A stretch of DNA of 63,444 bases from a virus. Positions 60,046-63,444 of the stretch are shown piece by piece (the first letter of the stretch is position 1; each line of letters starts with the position of its first letter). Below the pieces are notes generated by a model that saw only the letters and a program-made list of their open reading frames with translations, ran no database searches and was not told the DNA's origin. Location: the IMG/VR virus record IMGVR_UViG_3300044846_000637, positions 1 to 63,444 of that record; one strand, given 5' to 3'. The position numbers and the translations under genes were made by a program.

Positions 60046-60624
60046 ATGAAAAAGCACAGCACAGTTGCATCCTTCAAGGATGCGGGTTACCAAGCCGCCA
60101 AGCATGGCGAAGGTATGGCGCAAGTCGCACGTTTTGTTCTTGATGAGTGCCCATCATTCCTTGATGGTGTACCCGATGAGGTCAAGGCTCAACTGCGTGA
60201 GGGTCAAGCATTACGTTGGCAAGAACTTAATCCCGCCATTCGGTACACAGCCGATTGGATTCCATCTAAGGACGGCGGGACTGAGGTTTCGTTGGCGTAT
60301 TGCATGAGCTACTCTCAACAAGCATTTGGGCAGCTCAAGAATGAGCACCCAATACAGCACAGCATCATCAAGGGTGTGAGGGATAAGTTCAACAAGTATT
60401 CATCCAACGTCATGGGTGATCTCACCAGAGCGGTTCGCAGGCTCATGTCTGAGGGCCAAGACAAAACCAAGTCCGCTACCAAGAACTACACAGAGTTCCT
60501 CAGTGATATGTTTGATTCATGCAAATCACGATGCAAAACAGCCCATGCCCGTGGTGACACATCCGCACCTAATGAGGTTGCACTGCGCCAAGCAATTGAT
60601 GCATTCTATGCACAGTTGAAGTAA
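60046..60624 (+). CDS. Unknown-family protein, paralogue B, 192 aa
   Basis: ATG 60046 follows TTTTGGAGTTTCTT; the long upstream frame is not used. Paralogue of 59237-59842 by the blocks listed there, but diverged by eye to around half identity. Own terminator with 10-bp stem follows. Two diverged copies kept side by side suggest different targets or variants; function unknown. Confidence 0.82.
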   Translation: MKKHSTVASFKDAGYQAAKHGEGMAQVARFVLDECPSFLDGVPDEVKAQLREGQALRWQELNPAIRYTADWIPSKDGGTEVSLAYCMSYSQQAFGQLKNEHPIQHSIIKGVRDKFNKYSSNVMGDLTRAVRRLMSEGQDKTKSATKNYTEFLSDMFDSCKSRCKTAHARGDTSAPNEVALRQAIDAFYAQLK

Positions 60625-60630
60625 CCACAC

Positions 60631-60665
60631 AGCCCCACCAGTCGCAAGATTGGTGGGGCTTTTTT
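60631..60665 (+). terminator. Rho-independent terminator of cassette 3
   Basis: AGCCCCACCA (60631-60640), 10-nt loop, TGGTGGGGCT (60651-60660), then TTTTT. Separates the cassettes from the origin region. Confidence 0.92.
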
Positions 60666-60673
60666 GTGGCCCG

Positions 60674-60711
60674 TTGATACCAGTTATATGTCTCCGCGCG
60701 TGTGTGCGTGG
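60674..60711 (+). repeat. Inter-cassette repeat, copy 3
   Basis: TTGATACCAGTTAT (60674-60687) then ATGTCTCCGCGCGTGTGTGC. Here no promoter or gene follows; instead the module leads into the iteron region via a GTTTCAC/GTGAAAT hairpin. Confidence 0.85.
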
Positions 60712-60729
60712 GCTAGGCGATGACTTAGC

Positions 60730-60749
60730 GTTTCACGGGTAGGTGAAAT
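60730..60749. repeat. GTTTCAC/GTGAAAT inverted repeat at the origin edge
   Basis: GTTTCAC (60730-60736), GGGTAG, GTGAAAT (60743-60749). Same arms as the early leader hairpins but with a G-rich loop. Confidence 0.65.
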
Positions 60750-60847
60750 TATTCCAAGATTCCAACCCTGTTTGGAACTGGAACGAGCTAATTGGAATTT
60801 TGGAATCAGGGCAAAACTTACAGAAAACTGGAATTTTTGCGTTTTAA

Positions 60848-60872
60848 TGTAAAGTGGGCCTATATGTAAAGT
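60848..60872. repeat. Two TGTAAAGT octamers
   Basis: TGTAAAGT at 60848-60855 and 60865-60872, 17 bp apart, the reverse complement of the ACTTTACA octamer in the cassette promoters. Another ACTTTACA lies at 61280-61287. Possible protein binding sites inside the origin. Confidence 0.5.
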
Positions 60873-61152
60873 AAAATTGGAATCGACTTTCTTCAATGAA
60901 ATCAAGTACTTACGAGGCAAAATTCCAAAATTCCAAAATTCCAATGGAATTTTAGTGGGGAGGAAACTTACAAAGTGATTTTGCAAAACCGGGATCGTTG
61001 AAGAGGCTCAGCAAGTGCGATGTCCAACAACGTCTGATTGAGTTGGGCAAAGTTTGGCTAAGTTCGCGCATATCCCCCCAAAGGCAGGCCCCTATTCAAA
61101 ACGCTTGGAATCTTGGAATTTTGGAATAACTCAAAAATATATATCTATATAT

Positions 61153-61173
61153 ACTACTACTACTACTACTACT
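61153..61173. repeat. (ACT)7 microsatellite
   Basis: Seven perfect ACT units directly after TATATATA-like sequence in the AT-rich part of the origin region. May mark easily melted DNA. Confidence 0.9.
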
Positions 61174-61330
61174 TAGTCTTTTCTTACCGTAAAAAGTATT
61201 CATTTCCACTTTCACCCCTACACACCAAAAAATTCCAACAAAACACCCGTTTTGGAACCAATTCCACCTTTTTTACCTAACTTTACATTACCCCCTTTCG
61301 CCACACCCCCAAAACCACGCCGCAACCAAG

Positions 61331-61339
61331 TTATCCACA
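61331..61339 (+). promoter_or_regulatory. DnaA box
   Basis: TTATCCACA, the perfect bacterial DnaA consensus, 140-220 bp from the iteron runs at 61105-61127 and about 50 bp before the next promoter. Confidence 0.7.
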
Positions 61340-61377
61340 CCCCAAGCTTCTGCCTCAACTACTTTTGCCCAAGAGTA

Positions 61378-61406
61378 TTGTATAATATGTAAAGTTATGG
61401 TATAAT
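61378..61406 (+). promoter_or_regulatory. Strong early promoter 1
   Basis: TTGTAT (61378-61383), 17-bp spacer, TATAAT (61401-61406). The spacer holds TGTAAAGT (61388-61395). Twin of the promoter at 62070: same spacer length and nearly the same spacer sequence. Confidence 0.85.
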
Positions 61407-61450
61407 TGAATTCTGGTTGGGGGAGAAGCCAGACAACACCGTTACTTACC

Positions 61451-61470
61451 GTTTCACCTCCCCGTGAAAC
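61451..61470 (+). promoter_or_regulatory. Leader hairpin before the 114-aa gene
   Basis: GTTTCAC (61451-61457), loop CTCCCC, GTGAAAC (61464-61470). It ends 14 nt before ATG 61485. The sequence TCACCTCC inside it equals the anti-Shine-Dalgarno end of 16S rRNA and could pair with the GGAG at 61475-61478 or with GGGGGAG in the leader (61420 region). A translational switch is inferred. Confidence 0.65.
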
Positions 61471-61484
61471 ATCTGGAGAAAATC

Positions 61485-61829
61485 ATGAAAGCAAAGTTCG
61501 TTATCGATTCATCTGCGGTTATCCGCAATCCTGCATTGCGTCCATACTTGCCCAGAACAACTCGCAAAGCATTGCGCGTTACGCCCCCGAAGGCACAGGT
61601 CAATCACGACTGCATCAACACACCATGCGTTGACCAGATCGTCACCGATTGGCTTGCCGTTCACGACCCCCTGAATGACAAGGCGTATCTCGCCACTAAC
61701 ACCATCGACCCATGCTTTGACTTTGACGAGTTCGGCGACATCGATAACGAGCTTGACGGACTGACAGTTCACGAGCCGATGAATGTTGTCGAGCTGTGGG
61801 AGTTCTGCACAGGCTACAACGTGTTGTAA
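61485..61829 (+). CDS. Hypothetical early protein, 114 aa
   Basis: ATG 61485 after CTGGAGAAAATC; the GTG at 61464 lies within the hairpin and is rejected. Pro/Arg-rich first half (RNPALRPYLPRTTRKALRVT), acidic second half (PCFDFDEFGDIDNELDGLTV). No known family. First gene after the strong promoter, so made early and abundantly. Confidence 0.75.
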   Translation: MKAKFVIDSSAVIRNPALRPYLPRTTRKALRVTPPKAQVNHDCINTPCVDQIVTDWLAVHDPLNDKAYLATNTIDPCFDFDEFGDIDNELDGLTVHEPMNVVELWEFCTGYNVL

Positions 61830-61840
61830 TCAAACAACAC
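61821..61840 (+). other. Hairpin at the end of the 114-aa gene
   Basis: GTGTTGT (61821-61827), loop AATCAA, ACAACAC (61834-61840), a perfect 7-bp stem over the stop codon, without T run. A second palindrome GTTAG-CAG-CTAAC (61860-61872) stands just before the next ribosome site. Confidence 0.5.
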
Positions 61841-61886
61841 GACACATACACCCCAATACGTTAGCAGCTAACAGGAGAGCTTAACA

Positions 61887-62045
61887 ATGGCAAAGAAAAT
61901 TACATTCAAAGAGGTGCCTGTCGGCACATCGTTCATCAGCAACGGGAACATCTGCACCAAGCTGTCATTGCGCACAGCGGTGCTTGTCCAGTACATGAGG
62001 ACGTTCTATTTCAGCAAGGACGAGTTGGTTGAGGTCGTGTCCTGA
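61887..62045 (+). CDS. Hypothetical early mini-protein, 52 aa
   Basis: ATG 61887 with AGGAGAGC ahead. Product ITFKEVPVGTSFISNGNICT looks like a small beta fold. Its stop is 24 nt before promoter 2. Too short for a family call, but start signal and position support it. Confidence 0.65.
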   Translation: MAKKITFKEVPVGTSFISNGNICTKLSLRTAVLVQYMRTFYFSKDELVEVVS

Positions 62046-62069
62046 CCCAACTATTTCACCCCAAAGCTA

Positions 62070-62098
62070 TTGTACAATATGTAAAGTTGTGCTATAAT
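62070..62098 (+). promoter_or_regulatory. Strong early promoter 2
   Basis: TTGTAC (62070-62075), 17-bp spacer, TATAAT (62093-62098), with TGTAAAGT at 62080-62087. From the -10 box to the hairpin is exactly 44 nt, as in promoter 1. Drives the operon that runs through the contig joint into the MoxR genes. Confidence 0.88.
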
Positions 62099-62142
62099 AG
62101 AGTCTGTGGTCGGGGAGCGAGTACGTAAGCCGATCACTCAGC

Positions 62143-62162
62143 GTTTCACCACCCCGTGAAAC
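62143..62162 (+). promoter_or_regulatory. Leader hairpin before the 112-aa gene
   Basis: GTTTCAC (62143-62149), loop CACCCC, GTGAAAC (62156-62162), perfect 7-bp stem. It ends 35 nt before ATG 62198, with a short direct repeat (GTTCATTCA twice) in between. Confidence 0.7.
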
Positions 62163-62197
62163 TTAGTTCATTCAGTTCATTCAGTAAGGAGTCCATC

Positions 62198-62536
62198 ATG
62201 GGCGCAGTCAAGACCGTATATACAGCATTGCTCGAGGCCGAGGCCAACGGGCACATCCACCCAACCATCGCACAAGCAATACGCGCGATGCAACCCCCAC
62301 CCGCACCGACTGACGTTTCACCCACCCCTGAAACGATGCCGACCTATGTCTATGCGCTGTACACAGATGGCGTGTTGCTTGATCTGTACATGTATCGCGA
62401 GACGGCGGACTACGAGTGCTACCTCTGCCGTATGGGTGAGGAGCAGTTCCGTGTCTACGACGAGGACGGAGACTTCCGCCGATACGAAGTGCGCGAGCTT
62501 ACTGTTCACACGCACAAGCCACACAACGCACGCTGA
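62198..62536 (+). CDS. Hypothetical early protein, 112 aa
   Basis: ATG 62198 after AAGGAGTCCATC; the GTG at 62156 belongs to the hairpin. N-terminal helix (KTVYTALLEAEANGHIHPTI), Pro-rich linker, then YVYALYTDGVLLDLYMYRET and a charged end. No family recognised. A perfect inverted repeat of the leader type lies in the linker coding region (62314-62335). Confidence 0.75.
   Translation: MGAVKTVYTALLEAEANGHIHPTIAQAIRAMQPPPAPTDVSPTPETMPTYVYALYTDGVLLDLYMYRETADYECYLCRMGEEQFRVYDEDGDFRRYEVRELTVHTHKPHNAR
62314..62335. repeat. GTTTCA/TGAAAC inverted repeat in the coding region
   Basis: CGTTTCA (62314-62320), loop CCCACCCC, TGAAACG (62329-62335), perfect 7-bp stem; loop identical to the copy at 531-550. 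It encodes part of the unstructured linker (VSPTPET). Confidence 0.75.
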
Positions 62537-62546
62537 TGGAGACACC

Positions 62547-62759
62547 ATGTCACGTATGAAACCAATCTGCGACAAGTGCGGAGATAACTATTCAGCCAAA
62601 CGTGCAAAGGTAGGTTACCGCCTATGCATGCCATGCGGCGAGGACAACGCGCAACTGCGCCGCTTCACCATTGCACCGATGCACAAGTCCAACTACATGC
62701 TGATCACAGACTACGACGACCTCAAGGGTATCAACAACAAGGGAGGGTTGCACCAATGA
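62547..62759 (+). CDS. Small zinc-finger protein, 70 aa
   Basis: Two Cys pairs, CDKC (8-11) and CMPC (27-30), form a likely zinc ribbon. Start after TGATGGAGACACC. The C-terminal half (HKSNYMLITDYDDLKGINNK) has no known domain. ATGA overlap with the next gene. May bind nucleic acid. Confidence 0.75.
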   Translation: MSRMKPICDKCGDNYSAKRAKVGYRLCMPCGEDNAQLRRFTIAPMHKSNYMLITDYDDLKGINNKGGLHQ

Positions 62760-63004
62760 TGCAAGACCGATGCAACGAAGATTACGAAGCGGGATTGAAA
62801 GCTGGCAAGCAGATAGTCATCCTCGCCAAAGAAGTGTATGGCAGACAGATGTTCTATCCCGTATGTGATACGTCACGCCTGTTCGCCGCTATTGCTGACC
62901 GAGCCACCCTGTCTGAGGTAAACGTCAGACGGATACGACAACTTGGGTACGAGGTGACAGTCACCCACCCCAAGCCAATCAACATCGATTTCACCAACCC
63001 CTGA
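62756..63004 (+). CDS. Hypothetical protein, 82 aa
   Basis: Starts at ATGATG (62756 or 62759) in overlap with the zinc-finger gene. NEDYEAGLKAGKQIVILAKE and LSEVNVRRIRQLGYEVTVTH suggest a small alpha/beta protein. No named family. The hairpin at 62988-63007 covers its stop codon. Confidence 0.7.
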   Translation: MMQDRCNEDYEAGLKAGKQIVILAKEVYGRQMFYPVCDTSRLFAAIADRATLSEVNVRRIRQLGYEVTVTHPKPINIDFTNP

Positions 63005-63007
63005 ACT
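62988..63007 (+). promoter_or_regulatory. Leader hairpin before the DUF3150-like gene
   Basis: ATTTCA (62988-62993), loop CCAACCCC, TGAACT (63002-63007); five of six arm pairs fit. It ends 13 nt before ATG 63021, the same place as the copies before 565 and 61485. Confidence 0.55.
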
Positions 63008-63020
63008 ACTGGAGAGAGCC

Positions 63021-63444
63021 ATGAACTTTGAACTCAACCAACCCAACCACTTGATCTCGCTTGCAACGTCAGCGCTGATTGTCTCTGTGGATGTGAATGT
63101 GTGGACTGCGACCAAGCAAGACCGCACCATATCCAACGAGGTGACCGCATCCAAGAACGCATCCGCTGATGCGGGTAAGTTCACTAAGAACTTGCTCAGC
63201 TCATCGCCCGACCACAAGGCGCTGCTCAACTATCGGCAGACGGTCTATAACTGGCTTCAGCGTTCGACGTACGACTGGGCTGGTTCCATGCGGCTGTTGC
63301 CAATCATCAACCTTGAACGGTTCAAGAAAGAGTACGAGCAACACGAGAAAGAGTTTGATGACTTGTTGGAGAAGTTCATCATTGCATACCCACAGATCAT
63401 CAGCGATGCGGCGTTCAAGCAAGGCGAGATGTTTGATCGTTCAG
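63021..63444 (+). CDS. DUF3150-like protein, N-terminal part (continues at base 2)
   Basis: ATG 63021 after CTGGAGAGAGCC. 126 complete codons run in the same frame into the overlap and on into 2-532, giving about 302 aa. N-terminal region (ATSALIVSVDVNVWTATKQD and the following KNASADAGKFTKNLLS) agrees with my recollection of DUF3150 proteins, with moderate certainty. First gene of the MoxR-VWA module. Confidence 0.6.
   Translation, partial: MNFELNQPNHLISLATSALIVSVDVNVWTATKQDRTISNEVTASKNASADAGKFTKNLLSSSPDHKALLNYRQTVYNWLQRSTYDWAGSMRLLPIINLERFKKEYEQHEKEFDDLLEKFIIAYPQIISDAAFKQGEMFDRS
63398..63444. repeat. Right copy of terminal direct overlap
   Basis: Repeats bases 1-47 with one change: g at 63428 against t at 31, turning codon Asp (GAT) to Glu (GAG). 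Closing the circle here restores one uninterrupted gene. Confidence 0.9.

Larger units (their letters stand above)
60751..61345. other. Putative replication origin with iterons, DnaA box and AT-rich stretch
   Basis: No gene fits. Twelve exact heptamers TTGGAAT/ATTCCAA occur at 60751, 60759, 60792, 60800, 60877, 60922, 60930, 60938, 61105, 61113, 61121 and 61232, in runs with exact 8-bp steps, plus several one-mismatch copies. An AT-rich block with TATATA runs and (ACT)7 lies at 61133-61173, and a perfect DnaA box at 61331-61339. This is the layout of an iteron-type origin; a partition or phase-exclusion site is the alternative. Confidence 0.7.

Noticed and set aside
60684-60986. Minus-strand open frame of 100 codons in the origin region
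   Set aside because: Its repeated FWNFGI-like residues are a direct reading of the iterons; no start signal.
60751-61240. CRISPR-like repeat array
   Set aside because: Repeats are 7-8 bp, in both orientations and without spacers of constant size, so they are iterons, not CRISPR.
62156-62197. GTG start extending the 112-aa gene
   Set aside because: The GTG belongs to the right arm of a conserved hairpin, and ATG 62198 has its own AAGGAG site. The same logic rejects GTG 61464.
1-63444. tRNA genes, integrase, CI-type repressor, phage RNA polymerase, lipoprotein spanin
   Set aside because: I looked for their motifs and saw none. Absence by eye is weak evidence; a tRNA scan and profile search would settle it.

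Overview
This window is one essentially complete tailed-phage genome (Caudoviricetes), given as a linearised circle. The first 47 bases recur at the end (63398-63444) with one mismatch, and one open reading frame runs out of the right end (from 63021) and back in at the left end (to 532). A P22/SU10-like portal and an SU10-type adaptor are present, but no tape measure, major tail tube or sheath is recognisable, so a short-tailed (podovirus-like) virion is likely. No integrase, CI-like repressor, phage RNA polymerase or tRNA gene was recognised, so a lytic life style using host RNA polymerase is the simplest reading. The host cannot be read from the sequence. Sigma70-type promoters, a perfect DnaA box, a GH108 muramidase and a 3TM holin fit a Gram-negative bacterium, possibly freshwater Burkholderiales (low confidence).

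Layout: two opposed transcription blocks. Plus strand, about 58.4-63.4 kb continuing through the joint to 18.25 kb, holds early and replication genes: (i) four small genes in self-contained promoter-gene-terminator cassettes (58.5-60.65 kb), including two paralogues of an unknown family; (ii) a roughly 0.8 kb non-coding region (60.67-61.48 kb) with 8-bp-spaced TTGGAAT/ATTCCAA iterons, a DnaA box and AT-rich DNA, the best origin candidate; (iii) two near-identical promoter-leader modules driving small early genes; (iv) a DUF3150-like / MoxR AAA+ ATPase / metallopeptidase-VWA module across the joint; (v) a long train of very small translationally coupled genes (5.5-8.8 kb); (vi) a replication module: DUF3310 protein, family A DNA polymerase, Cas4/RecB-like nuclease, SNF2-type helicase with its own promoter, a Cys-rich possible ssDNA-binding protein, and a 958-aa primase-helicase.

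Minus strand, 58.13 down to 18.25 kb, is the late operon: terS, terL, portal, a GroES-like protein, scaffold, major capsid protein, decoration proteins, a glycosyltransferase, an HNH chimera, a group of small basic proteins sharing one C-terminal peptide, adaptor and tail proteins, at least three fibre/receptor-binding genes with a tail-assembly chaperone, lysis genes (small membrane proteins, GH108 muramidase, 3TM holin), and finally large internal/ejection-type proteins ending in a 2142-aa polyvalent protein. The two blocks converge head-on at 18245-18248 and diverge from 58131-58511, which holds opposed promoters and G-rich DNA beside terS.

Most noteworthy: the iteron origin; a family of short inverted repeats (GTTTCA-C-rich loop-TGAAAC) that repeatedly lies 13-14 nt before early start codons; the tandem autonomous cassettes with a conserved inter-cassette module; the MoxR-VWA module; the shared KGKTKG tail tag; and the HNH gene fused to a DUF6321-like N-terminus. 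All assignments are from reading motifs and gene order; no database search was run.
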